Source of the DNA: Gibbula magus
Taxonomy: Eukaryota > Mollusca > Gastropoda > Trochida > Trochidae
Direction: 5' to 3'
NCBI GenBank assembly: GCA_936450465.1
Contig: OW388301.1
Coordinates: 20,689,523 to 20,753,522, forward strand
Length of the DNA stretch: 64,000 nucleotides
The position numbers and the translations under genes were made by a program. The notes below the pieces were generated by a model, which was not told the DNA's origin, did no database searches, and was given only the letters and a program-made list of their open reading frames with translations. The number at the start of each line of letters is the position of its first letter. The first letter of the stretch is position 1. Positions 22,476-34,547 of the stretch are shown here, piece by piece.

Positions 22476-25400
22476 ATGGCCACAAAAGGAAAGCAGTCTG
22501 GTTTCGTTGACAACTGGCAGACCGGGAAAACTCTCCCTGAATGTAACCTGCACATGTTGGAGACGGAAGACTTCTGTGACGTCAGCTTCCGGGTCGGGTC
22601 GGATGGTCACGTGATCCGAGCTCACCGCTACGTCCTGGTGAGTCGGAGCTGCGTCTTCCACGCCATGTTCTGTGGTCAAATGGCGGAACAAGGGGAGATA
22701 ATCATACCCGATATAGAAGCTAACGTGTTCAAGGATTTCTTGAGGTGAGTAATGTCTCTTGTATTTCATGGTTATAGCAGTTTTGAGCTGAGAGCTAATT
22801 GAAATATAGACGTATTGCTCACTTCTCATATGATGCATATGATGTGAAAAAACGTTGATTGCATGTCATCGTCAAGGCTACTTTGGACAAAAGATGATCT
22901 CAAGCGCAGATACGAGTAACTATTCATTATTTCAATGTGAGGTGATTTGAGGTTTAAGGCCAAGTATTTCATTTATCTCTATATTAAGTATTTCATTATC
23001 CCCCGCCGCGAGTTTAGCGCGAAGCGGGGGATATAGTATCCGGCTGCGTCCGTCTGTACGTACGTGCGTACGAAATGCAATAACTCAAATACTATTCACT
23101 GGATTCTTTTAATATTTTGCATATGGGTTCATCATTGGAAGAGTAATGTTCCTACAGATGTTTGTGACCTTGACCAGTCTGATTAAAATCGACCTTGTTC
23201 CGAGGAATACAATTTGCAAAATAATATATCTACCGGGATATGAACAGGTTTTGTAGATTCCTCGCGACAAGGTCTGAGAACATCCCTTATAGGCGTGTGT
23301 TTCGAACAAGTTTAGCGCAGCCAAAGCCCAGTCAAATAGCTGACCAATCACATCATAGTATTTAAACGGTCGCTGTTTTGAAAGCATTCGGAACAGACAA
23401 AAGGATAGCTGTTTGGAGTTATCTGCCACTAGCTTCTCGCACTGAAAGCATTTGTTGGGCATATTTTGATTGGCTACCTGAATTGCGCTCGAACACGCGA
23501 GTCTACCGGCTGTAATCAGACGGTTTGGCGTGGAACCTACGACTGATACGAGTTCGTATCCCGGTAGATGCACTTTATTGCAAGTTTTATTCCACGGAAA
23601 ACCGTCGATTTTAATCAGACTGTGACCTTGACCTTCATATCAATGTCACAACGAGACTTTGTCCTTTTACCCTTGTCAGTGGGATATCTCAAGAACCATT
23701 CGCTGGATTCTCTTCATATTTTACACATAGCTTCTCCAAGGTAAGACGACGGGCTGATTAGATTTAGTGACCTTGACATTATTGTCAAGGTCACAGCGGA
23801 ACATTGAATTTTTCGACATGTTAATGTACATGTGAAGCTTGTCAGCGGTATATTTTAAGAACCATTCACTGGAATTGCATCATTTCGTACACAAAGCACC
23901 TCCTAGGGAAGACGACTGTCTGATTAGATTTTGGTGACCTTGACATTATTCTCAAGGTAACAGCGGAACTTTGACTTTTTCGATATGTTAATGTACATGT
24001 AAATCTTGTCGGGATATCTCAAGAACCATTCGCAGGAATTCCATCATATCTTACACAAAGCACCTCCAAGGGAAGACAAAGCGCTGATTAGATTTTGGTG
24101 ACCTTGACGTTATTCTCAAGGTCACAGTGGAGCTTTGACTTTTCCAACATGTTTGACAGTCGATTTTACTGATTTGGACCTTATTTTTCAATTTCGAAGT
24201 ATTAATTTGCGGCGGGAGTTCATGTCACTTTAGTGACAACTACTTGTTTATCATTATCTCAGCTGCAAGTAGTATTGCAAGAAGAAAGCCTTCAACACCA
24301 TTGTGATTATATATTGCAGTTAAACCTGCGAGCATCGGCCGCAACTAACAAATAATGAATTGAAATTCAGTGTAGCATTACAACCAAACTTTACTGCACG
24401 TAGAACAGTTCTCTACAGCAAACGAAGTAACCGAGACCCTGGCGGGATTCGACCCCGAACCGCTTGATCCGAAGACATTACCTCTGCGCTATCACGTCCC
24501 CAAATAAGAAGGAATGGAGTTTCTCGGGCACTCACCTGCTTAATTATCCACCGCCACATGGGGAATATAGTATGGGGTAGTGGTGAGAAACAGAATGAAT
24601 AGGAAAGGTGTACTCCCTTATATGTGAATTCAACCCATTATTACACTGGGTGGTGTAAACAAAACTGACTTGAAAGGTGAATTTGGGATTTGAAATAAAT
24701 TGTTTCAGAGGCTTGTGACTTGGAACTGTGGGATTTAAAATAGACTGTTTTAGGACCTGTGACTTGAAAGTTTCCATGTTGATAATTATACCTTTAGCAC
24801 CTAACCTATAGTATTCGGCTGCGCCCGTACAGTACGTACATACGAAATTGAATAACTCAAATACTATTCACTGGATTCTTGTCATGTTTTGCATATGTGT
24901 TCATCATTTGGAGAGAAGTGTACCTACATAGTTTCGTGACATTGACCCTCATTTCACGGTCACAACGAAACTTGTTCATTTTACCCTTGTCAGCAGGATA
25001 TCTCACGAACCGTTTATTGGATTGTCTTCATATCTTACACATAACTACAGAAGGCAAACAGCTGATTAGATTTAGGTCATAGCAGAACATTGAATTTTTC
25101 TAAATATGAATGTGCATGTTCAGCTTGTCAGCGGGATATCTCAAGAACCGTTTACTGAATTCGCTTCATTCCTTACACATAGTTTCTCCAGGGGAAGACC
25201 AAGGGCTGGTCAGATTTCGCTAATCCTGACATTTGTGTTAAAGTAAACTACCGGGCAAAAGAAAGGACTCACCTCAGTTGATTTTATCATATGTATGATT
25301 TTCAATTGCAAATATCTCAAGTTTTCGATGTCATAATCCAAAACTGATAAGTACAGGTGTTTAGTTAGCAGTCAAAGAATACTTCTTCATGTTTTTTTTG

Positions 25401-28400
25401 TTTTTTTTTTAAATGAAATTTTAAATCTAATTTTGTTTTTAAATTAATTTTGATGATACACAATTGTTCACCGACATATAAGACATATCCTATGTGAAAA
25501 TAAATAAATGTGCCTGATTCTGCACACATTTACATCATTTTAAACAGGGTAGGGGTCAAGTTGGTGTAAATTTAATTCTTAACCCTGTCTTCATTACAAA
25601 AAGATATTTGAACTAAAAATTAACCACAGTCACCAACAAAGTCATCCAAACTACTGCAGATAAGAATTATTGTATCGTGCCATAGTCAAATACATCTGAT
25701 TTCTTTTAAATATTGAATTAATAGAAACAAACTTAGGTGAGTCCTTTCTTTTGCCCGGTAGTTTATTAATTTGCGGCGCAGGATCATGTCACCCTCGTGA
25801 AACTGAATGTTATGCTTACATGACAGATTATATCTCACAATTGTCATAATTTGAGATTTTGTGCATTGCTCCAATGGTAATAGTTGTAATGAAATATAAT
25901 ATGACACAAGTGACGTCATAATCTTAATCTAATCTATGAAAAGATAAGAGAGAGATAAAGGAGACTGGTGAACAAATAGATTGTGTATTGTTGATTTTTA
26001 AGCACGTCTATTTCAATACGGTAACTTATTTTGCTATATTAATACATGTATTCTCCTTCACTTAACTCAGTACTACAAAGAACACAACACTGGTATGGGA
26101 TATCATGTGCGGTGCACTTCTGTTTATTATGTATCAACTTCATCATCATACATTATCATCAACCTAGCAACTACATCACAATCATCATGTTATATTTTCA
26201 AAAAATCCACATCAGTTACAGTACTGTGTAAAATGACACATTCATATAAAGTCGCTCACGTATTATCATAGCTCGTCAGCACACAAGACAAACAAATACT
26301 CACACCTATTATCATAGCTCGTCAGCACACAAGACAAACAAATACTCACACCTATTATCATGGCTCGTCAGCACACAAGATAAACACATACTCACAAGTA
26401 TTATCATGGCTCGTCAGCACACAAGATAAACAAATACTCACAAGTATTATCCTGGCTCGTCAGCACACAAGATAAACAAATACTCACAAGTATTATCCTG
26501 GCTCGTCAGCACACAAGATAAACAAATACTCACAAGTATTATCATGGCTCGTCAGCACACAAGATAAACAAATACTCACACGTATTATCCTGGCTCGTCA
26601 GCACACAAGATAAACAAATACTCACAAGTATTATCCTGGCTCGTCAGCACACAAGATAAACAAATACTCACAAGTATTATCCTGCCTCGTCAGCACACAA
26701 GATAAACAAATACTCACACGTATTATCCTGGCTCGTCAGCACACAAGATAAACAAATACTCACACGTATTATCATGGCTCGTCAGCACACAAGATAAACA
26801 AATACTCACAAGTATTATCCTGGCTCGTCAGCACACAAGATAAACAAATACTCACACGTATTATCCTGGCTCGTCAGCACACAAGATAAACAAATACTCA
26901 CAAGTATTATCCTGGCTCGTCAGCACACAAGATAAACAAATACTCACAAGTATTATCCTGGCTCGTCAGCACACAAGATAAACAAATACTCACACGTATT
27001 ATCCTGGCTCGTCAGCACACAAGATAAACAAATACTCACAAGTATTATCCTGGCTCGTCAGCACACAAGATAAACAAATACTCACAAGTATTATCATGGC
27101 TCGTCAGCACACAAGATAAACAAATACTCACACGTATTATCCTGGCTCGTCAGCACACAAGATAAACAAATACTTACAAGTATTATCCTGGCTCGTCAGC
27201 ACACAAGATAAACAAATACTCACAAGTATTATCCTGGCTCGTCAGCACACAAGATAAACAAATACTCACAAGTATTATCCTGGCTCGTCAGCACACAAGA
27301 TAAACAAATACTCACAATTATTATCATGGCTCGTCAGCACACAAGATAAACAAATACTCACAAGTATTATCCTGGCTCGTCAGCACACAAGATAAACAAA
27401 TACTCACACGTATTATCCTGGCTCGTCAGCACACAAGATAAACAAATACTCACAAGTATTATCATGGCTCGTCAGCACACAAGATAAACAAATACTCACA
27501 CGTGTTATCCTGGCTCGTCAGCACACAAGATAAACAAATACTCACAAGTATTATCATGGCTCGTCAGCACACAAGATAAACAAATACTCACAAGTATTAT
27601 CCTGGCTCGTCAGCACACAAGATAAACAAATACTCACAAGTATTATCCTGGCTCGTCAGCACACAAGATAAACAAATACTCACAAGTATTATCATGGCTC
27701 GTCAGCACACAAGATAAACAAATACTCACACGTATTATCCTGGCTCGTCAGCACACAAGATAAACAAATACTCACAAGTATTATCCTGGCTCGTCAGCAC
27801 ACAAGATAAACAAATACTCACAAGTATTATCCTGCCTCGTCAGCACACAAGATAAACAAATACTCACACGTATTATCCTGGCTCGTCAGCACACAAGATA
27901 AACAAATACTCACACGTATTATCATGGCTCGTCAGCACACAAGATAAACAAATACTCACAAGTATTATCCTGGCTCGTCAGCACACAAGATAAACAAATA
28001 CTCACACGTATTATCCTGGCTCGTCAGCACACAAGATAAACAAATACTCACAAGTATTATCCTGGCTCGTCAGCACACAAGATAAACAAATACTCACAAG
28101 TATTATCCTGGCTCGTCAGCACACAAGATAAACAAATACTCACACGTATTATCCTGGCTCGTCAGCACACAAGATAAACAAATACTCACAAGTATTATCA
28201 TGGCTCGTCAGCACACAAGATAAACAAATACTCACACGTGTTATCCTGGCTCGTCAGCACACAAGATAAACAAATACTCACAAGTATTATCATGGCTCGT
28301 CAGCACACAAGATAAACAAATACTCACAAGTATTATCCTGGCTCGTCAGCACACAAGATAAACAAATACTCACAAGTATTATCCTGGCTCGTCAGCACAC

Positions 28401-31400
28401 AAGATAAACAAATACTCACAAGTATTATCATGGCTCGTCAGCACACAAGATAAACAAATACTCACACGTATTATCCTGGCTCGTCAGCACACAAGATAAA
28501 CAAATACTCACAAGTATTATCCTGGCTCGTCAGCACACAAGATAAACAAATACTCACAAGTATTATCCTGCCTCGTCAGCACACAAGATAAACAAATACT
28601 CACACGTATTATCCTGGCTCGTCAGCACACAAGATAAACAAATACTCACACGTATTATCATGGCTCGTCAGCACACAAGATAAACAAATACTCACAAGTA
28701 TTATCCTGGCTCGTCAGCACACAAGATAAACAAATACTCACACGTATTATCCTGGCTCGTCAGCACACAAGATAAACAAATACTCACAAGTATTATCCTG
28801 GCTCGTCAGCACACAAGATAAACAAATACTCACAAGTATTATCCTGGCTCGTCAGCACACAAGATAAACAAATACTCACACGTATTATCCTGGCTCGTCA
28901 GCACACAAGATAAACAAATACTCACAAGTATTATCCTGGCTCGTCAGCACACAAGATAAACAAATACTCACAAGTATTATCATGGCTCGTCAGCACACAA
29001 GATAAACAAATACTCACACGTATTATCCTGGCTCGTCAGCACACAAGATAAACAAATACTTACAAGTATTATCCTGGCTCGTCAGCACACAAGATAAACA
29101 AATACTCACAAGTATTATCCTGGCTCGTCAGCACACAAGATAAACAAATACTCACAAGTATTATCCTGGCTCGTCAGCACACAAGATAAACAAATACTCA
29201 CAATTATTATCATGGCTCGTCAGCACACAAGATAAACAAATACTCACAAGTATTATCCTGGCTCGTCAGCACACAAGATAAACAAATACTCACACGTATT
29301 ATCCTGGCTCGTCAGCACACAAGATAAACAAATACTCACAAGTATTATCATGGCTCGTCAGCACACAAGATAAACAAATACTCACACGTGTTATCCTGGC
29401 TCGTCAGCACACAAGATAAACAAATACTCACAAGTATTATCATGGCTCGTCAGCACACAAGATAAACAAATACTCACACGTATTATCCTGGCTCGTCAGC
29501 ACACAAGATAAACAAATACTCACAAGTATTATCCTGGCTCGTCAGCACACAAGATAAACAAATACTCACAAGTATTATCCTGCCTCGTCAGCACACAAGA
29601 TAAACAAATACTCACACGTATTATCCTGGCTCGTCAGCACACAAGATAAACAAATACTCACACGTATTATCATGGCTCGTCAGCACACAAGATAAACAAA
29701 TACTCACACGTATTATCCTGGCTCGTCAGCACACAAGATAAACAAATACTCACAAGTATTATCCTGGCTCGTCAGCACACAAGATAAACAAATACTCACA
29801 AGTATTATCCTGCCTCGTCAGCACACAAGATAAACAAATACTCACACGTATTATCCTGGCTCGTCAGCACACAAGATAAACAAATACTCACACGTATTAT
29901 CATGGCTCGTCAGCACACAAGATAAACAAATACTCACAAGTATTATCCTGGCTCGTCAGCACACAAGATAAACAAATACTCACACGTATTATCCTGGCTC
30001 GTCAGCACACAAGATAAACAAATACTCACAAGTATTATCCTGGCTCGTCAGCACACAAGATAAACAAATACTCACAAGTATTATCCTGGCTCGTCAGCAC
30101 ACAAGATAAACAAATACTCACAAGTATTATCATGGCTCGTCAGCACACAAGATAAACAAATACTCACAAGTATTATCATGGCTCGTCAGCACACAAGATA
30201 AACAAATACTCACACGTATTATCCTGGCTCGTCAGCACACAAGATAAACAAATACTTACAAGTATTATCCTGGCTCGTCAGCACACAAGATAAACAAATA
30301 CTCACAAGTATTATCCTGGCTCGTCAGCACACAAGATAAACAAATACTCACAAGTATTATCCTGGCTCGTCAGCACACAAGATAAACAAATACTCACAAG
30401 TATTATCATGGCTCGTCAGCACACAAGATAAACAAATACTCACAAGTATTATCCTGGCTCGTCAGCACACAAGATAAACAAATACTCACAAGTATTATCC
30501 TGGCTCGTCAGCACACAAGATAAACAAATACTCACAAGTATTATCATGGCTCGTCAGCACACAAGATAAACAAATACTCACACGTGTTATCCTGGCTCGT
30601 CAGCACACAAGATAAACAAATACTCACACGTGTTATCCTGGCTCGTCAGCACACAAGATAAACAAATACTCACAAGTATTATCCTGGCTCGTCAGCACAC
30701 AAGATAAACAAATACTCACAAGTATTATCCTGGCTCGTCAGCACACAAGATAAACAAATACTCACACGTATTATCCTGGCTCGTCAGCACACAAGATAAA
30801 CAAATACTCACAAGTATTATCCTGGCTCGTCAGCACACAAGATAAACAAATACTCACAAGTATTATCCTGGCTCGTCAGCACACAAGATAAACAAATACT
30901 CACAAGTATTATCCTGGCTCGTCAGCACACAAGATAAACAAATACTCACAAGTATTATCCTGGCTCGTCAGCACACAAGATAAACAAATACTCAAATCAA
31001 TCAATCAACTTTATTACACCGAAAGTTTACAAATACATGTAAAGCATAACGGGATTAACAAGTACAAAATATTTACAAAAGGAGTGAAAGTGATCGTTCT
31101 TCCAGCCATTACATTAATTTACAGTGGAAAGAATACATATAATAAATTTACATAGATTTCTTAATTGTGTTACATTGTTAGTTTTGAAAAGTTGAGACAG
31201 TTTGTAAAAGTTGGGTGCAACAGTATAATATTTCTTGAGATATATATTTCTATGTGTAATAAATAATTGACATTCAAATAAATAATGAAATTCGTCACCA
31301 ATAGTATTACAAGATATACAAATTCGATCATTATGATTAATATTTTTCCATCGGCCAGTTTCAATTGGTAATTTATGGTTTGATGTTCTAAATTTTATTA

Positions 31401-33510
31401 AAGCAGAAAACATTTTTGGACTTAATTTTCTTTGTAACCATGATATAGTGCAGGTAGATTGTAAACAAGAGTACATATTTCCTTTATTTGATGTCATCAT
31501 TGTTTCATAAATAGATTGCAGGGATTGATCGTGTAGACGTAGTTTTGTGGAATTTTTAAACCAAGAATGGGAGACAGTATTCTGATTAAGCCAAATGTTG
31601 GAAAAGCCGATATTATCTAAAGTTATTTTAATAAATGACATCCACTTAAAATTCACTTTTCTAGATGTAAAAAGAGATAAACATATCTGATAAAGTAATG
31701 AAAGAGTAGGGTTACACATTCCTGTAACAATTTTAGACCAATAACATAACATTCGTGATTTAATATGTACAATTAGCGGACTATTATACTCACACGTATT
31801 ATCCTGGCTCGTCAGCACACAAGATAAACACATACTCACAAGTATTATCCTGCCTCGTCAGCACACAAGATAAACAAATACTCACAAGTATTATCATGGC
31901 TCGTCAGCACACAAGATAAACAAATACTCACAAGTATTATCATGGCTCGTCAGCACACAAGATAAACAAATACTCACATGTATTATCATGGCTCGTCAGC
32001 ACACACACCATGAATATATTCGGATGCTTTATGTTTACTTACATGAATAATTATTCACTGCACTATATAAGAAATACCATGCTTTTACCAGGATTTGTTA
32101 GATGAACTTTATAGCATTATACTTGCACGAATCGTCGAACTGAAATAAAGAAATACCATATATCACATATGATATATACAGAGCAAATACAGGTCAAAAC
32201 CTGACTCGAGCGCACCGCAACTGAGAATGCAATTAGAATTCGCGCCTTCACTTATATACTCATATCAACGCCCTCTAGCGGCCTCCCTTAACAAACATGT
32301 AGTACTTTCCTACGCAAGGAGAAAATAATTTCATTCTAATTCGTTCCTCAAACGAAAGAAATTATATTATTACATTGTTTATATATATTTAATGTCGTTA
32401 TAGTCTTTGACCTATCACTTGAAAATTAATTTCGTTTTCAGGTTTCTGTACACCGACAACGTGGCTCTAACTGTAGAGAATTCTCCCGGTTTGCTTTACA
32501 CCTCCCGGAAGTATGACGTAGATGCGCTGTTCGCTCAATGCGCATCCTTTCTTGAAAAGTCTTTGACAGATGAGAACGTCTGTGAAATACTAGAAAAATG
32601 TCATGGCTACGGAGAAGTGGATATAGAAAAAAAGGCTCTGAATATTTTAACGAAATCAAATGAGACAACTCTAAAGTCTTCAGGATTCCGTAAGTTATGT
32701 CCGCCATGTTTTGAAACGTTCCTAACCTCCGACGATCTCCAGGTGAAAGAGGAAGATGTCTTTGAAGCAACATTAGCTTGGGCCAAAGAAAAATGTAAGG
32801 AAGAGAATCGAGAACCAAGTCCTGAAAATCAGCGAAAAATCCTCGGAAACCTGATTTACAAGATTCGCTTTCCTGCGTTTTCCCAAGAAATATTGGCTAC
32901 AACTGTCCGCCTATCACAGATCCTTACAACTGAAGAAAGAATTATGCTTGTTGACAAGCTGCACAATCCAGACCTTGACATAAGTCCATTTTTATCTAAT
33001 AGGAATAAAGAAAGGAAATATTTTAAAACAAATCAATCCGTCAGTAGATTTCGAAAAGGATGGGCAGCAACCAACGGGTTTCTTTCTGATAACCGACTGG
33101 ATAGCGTTTCCTTTACGGCTAGTAAAGATTTGAAAATAATTGGATGTCATATCTATGGATCGGTTTCCAGTACAGAAAGCGATTATGAGGTCACAGTCAG
33201 GCTATATAACGACCAAAATGTGATTATTTCAGAACCCTACGAATCAACAAGCATGTCTCTAAAGGGCAGGAGAGGACTCAATGACGTCATGTTTCCAGAA
33301 CCAGTTAAAATTACTGCCGTACGACGCTACACTATTGGTGTAATGTTAAAGGGGTCTGATTTTTTCAACTGGGGTTCAAAAGGGAAGAACACTGTTGAGG
33401 TCGACGGTGTTACTTTCAAATTCATAGATTCAAATATACCCGAGACCGATAAGTTGAGAACGACCGCATATCAAGGGCAGATCCATGGTCTAATTTGGAG
33501 ACATTGTTGA
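22476..33510 (+). CDS. BTB-BACK-PHR protein, BTBD6-like, paralogue 2 (two coding exons)
   Basis: Exons are 22476-22744 and 32442-33510 (donor TTGAG|GTGAGT, acceptor TTTTCAG|GTTTCTG), giving 445 aa, the same length and intron phase as gene 1. By hand alignment with gene 1 there are about 11 residue changes in residues 1-269 (BTB-BACK) and about 31 in residues 270-445 (linker plus PHR), clustered in segments such as 330-343, 391-409 and 420-434, probably surface loops. The presumed role is cullin-3 substrate adaptor; the target is unknown. The 9.7-kb intron contains everything in the gene 1 intron plus a 6.3-kb minisatellite-bearing insertion 75 bp upstream of exon 2. The frame is intact and both splice sites are canonical, so the gene may still be expressed, but splicing across the satellite is not proven. 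Confidence 0.9.
22988..24240 (-). repeat. CCCCCGC-hairpin element with about 165-bp tandem repeats, gene 2 intron copy
   Basis: Orthologous to 6003-7120: the same left hairpin at about 22999-23030, the same internal MITE, and repeat units with 'GGGATATCTCAAGAACCATT' and 'GTGACCTTGACATTATTCTC'. It continues slightly further on the right, to 'TTTGCGGCGGGAGTTCATGT' at about 24210, which may be the element's true other end. Confidence 0.65.
23175..23622. mobile_element. CAGTCTG MITE, gene 2 intron copy
   Basis: Same position and same TGACCTTGAC 10-bp flanks (23165-23174, 23623-23632) as 6179-6632, so it is inherited through the gene duplication. A 154-codon minus-strand frame runs across it and into the flank but is not retained at full length in the gene 1 copy. 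Confidence 0.85.
24245..24505 (-). mobile_element. Degenerate SINE remnant
   Basis: Carries the SINE words 'AAACCTGCGAGCATCGGC', 'GAAATTCAGTGTAGCATTAC' and 'CTGGCGGGATTCGACCCC'; the B-box is damaged. It belongs to a segment (about 24180-24580) absent from the gene 1 intron at 7110-7130. Confidence 0.6.
24805..25240 (-). repeat. Partial about 165-bp repeat block, gene 2 intron copy
   Basis: Colinear with 7370-7790 and about equally decayed; ends directly at the TA-flanked MITE. Confidence 0.6.
25246..25763. mobile_element. TA-flanked MITE, gene 2 intron copy
   Basis: Orthologue of 7796-8314 with the same 29-bp TIRs and TA flanks. A T-rich run near 25395-25415 is the main difference. Confidence 0.85.
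26252..30992. repeat. 46-bp minisatellite, about 103 units, with higher-order structure
   Basis: The period is 46 bp with core GGCTCGTCAGCACACAAGAT, followed by AAACAAATACTCACA(A/C)GTATTATC. The first units are more diverged ('CATAGCTC', 'AAGACAAAC', 'CACACCTATT'). Variant markers recur at multiples of 46: 'CCTGCCTC' at 26681, 27831 and 28567; 'CACACGTGTT' (CGTG at 27501, 28237 and 29387); 'CAATTATT' at about 27317 and 29203; 'TACTTACAAG' at 27171 and 29057. Offsets are 736 (16 units), 1150 (25 units) and 1886 bp (41 units), so large blocks of the array were themselves duplicated. It is not a CRISPR array: there are no unique spacers and the host is a eukaryote. Confidence 0.95.
30993..31790 (-). 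mobile_element. 5'-truncated LINE 3' end inserted in the minisatellite
   Basis: It interrupts the array, is flanked by ATACTCA on both sides, and its minus-strand 3' tail is AATAAAGTTGATTGATTGAT. The open frame (about 31114-31790 on the minus strand; longer only by reading into the array) encodes the C-terminal part of an ORF2 protein: 'WLQRKLSPKMFSALIKFRTS', 'LPIETGRW', then the knuckle 'CISCNTIGDEFHYLFECQLF'. No RT catalytic motif is included. Frame integrity over about 230 codons suggests a recent insertion. Confidence 0.85.
31791..32010. repeat. 46-bp minisatellite, portion beyond the LINE
   Basis: About five further units continue in the same orientation and end at 'CAGCACACACACC'. The remaining right part of the insertion (32011-32367) is unique sequence with the subterminal repeat and 3' hairpin. 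Confidence 0.9.
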
Positions 33511-33749
33511 GTACCAGAAGCATATGTCACACTGCCTTGAGCAGTTCAAAAACTTCAAAATGGGGACATACCTTTCTTTTTATCCAGTCTTGAGTTTATA
33601 ATGTATTTTTTGTCTTTGAAGTGTGTTTAAAAGAAATGGGAGATGTGTTGAAGCACAGGGGGTTCTATTGTAGAAAACTAACCATTGAAATACATATGAA
33701 GTCGACGATTCAGTTCCTTATAATATAAAGAAGTAAAGGGGTGTAACGA

Positions 33750-34547
33750 GGTCAACACCCGATGTCCCCAAATGAGGTCACAGGGGTCACAACCTTAAAA
33801 ACCTATTTTCATCTTCTTCTCTAGTTCCAAAAGGTCTAGAGAGCTGAAATGTTGTGTGCATACTCCGTTGCTAATGGGGATTCTAAATTGTAGACTTTGT
33901 GACCCTGTGACCCCTAATGGGGATTCTAAATTGTAGATTTCGTGACCCCGTGACCTCAAATGGAGTCACAGGGGTCACAACCTTAAAAACCTATTTTCAT
34001 CTTCTTCTCCAGTTCCAAAACATCTAGAGAGCTCAAACGTTGTGTACAGACTCCTTGGCCAATGGGGATTCTAAATTGTATATTTCCTGACCCTGTGAAC
34101 CCAAATAGGGTCACAGGGGTTGCAACATTAAAATCATGTTTTCCTCTTCTTCTCAAGAACCACTGACCCAAGAGACTTGACATTGTATGTACAGACTGGC
34201 AAATTGGGATTCTAAATTGTAGATTTGGTGATCCTGCAACCTCAAATATAGGTCACAGAGGTCATGACCTGAAATGCTATTTAATCTTTAGATTATTTGT
34301 GTTCTTCAAAGGGAGGTAATTTAAAGGAAACAACAATGATGAATTAAATCTTTAAGTGTTTCTTTATTTATAGGGGATTTTATCTCTGGCATCAAAGATA
34401 GGACAGAGGGGTAAGGACATTTTGTATCTTCTCCTTTTAAAGTGTTTCCTGTTTGCTGTACCTCTCACCTAGAAGTTGACATTTAGAGTCAGTTAATGTA
34501 TATAAAATCTGGTGAGCTACAGAGCCAGTGGCTCTATTTTTCAAGAT
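33750..34547 (+). repeat. TGACC/GGTCAC element downstream of gene 2
   Basis: Has four to five subunits with 'GATTCTAAATTGTAGATTTC' and 'GGGTCACAGGGGTCACAACC', and ends GAGCTACAGAGCC-agt-GGCTCTATTTTT. It is colinear with 10605-11093 but has more internal units, showing that unit number changes between duplicates. Confidence 0.8.

Larger units (their letters stand above)
26051..32367 (+). mobile_element. 6.3-kb insertion carrying a 46-bp minisatellite; Helentron/HINE-like ends
   Basis: The gene 1 intron gives an exact empty site: CATGTA^TATTACATTG at 8586-8601, against CATGTA at 26045-26050 and TATTACATTG at 32368-32377 here. No target duplication was made. The left end starts TTCTCCTT...AGTACTA (26051-26075); the inverted counterpart TAGTACT...AAGGAGAA is at 32300-32323, 44 bp inside the right end, followed by a TTCGTT-cctca-AACGAA hairpin (32340-32356) 11 bp from the edge. 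Asymmetric subterminal inverted repeats, a 3' hairpin, no TSD and a central tandem array are the hallmarks of Helentron-associated non-autonomous elements. No Rep/helicase gene is present. The class assignment is inference; the insertion itself is directly visible. Confidence 0.75.

Noticed and set aside
23109..23573. 154-codon minus-strand frame with CxxC in the gene 2 intron, and its 93-codon relative at 6187-6468
   Set aside because: Both lie in the CAGTCTG MITE and run through its TIRs; the longer frame is not conserved in the other copy.
26252..30992. CRISPR-like array of regular 46-bp repeats
   Set aside because: Units are contiguous with no unique spacers, no cas genes, and the locus is an intron of a eukaryotic gene.
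26051..32367. LTR retrotransposon explanation for the insertion
   Set aside because: The edges are inverted rather than direct repeats, there is no target duplication, and no gag/pol sequence is present.
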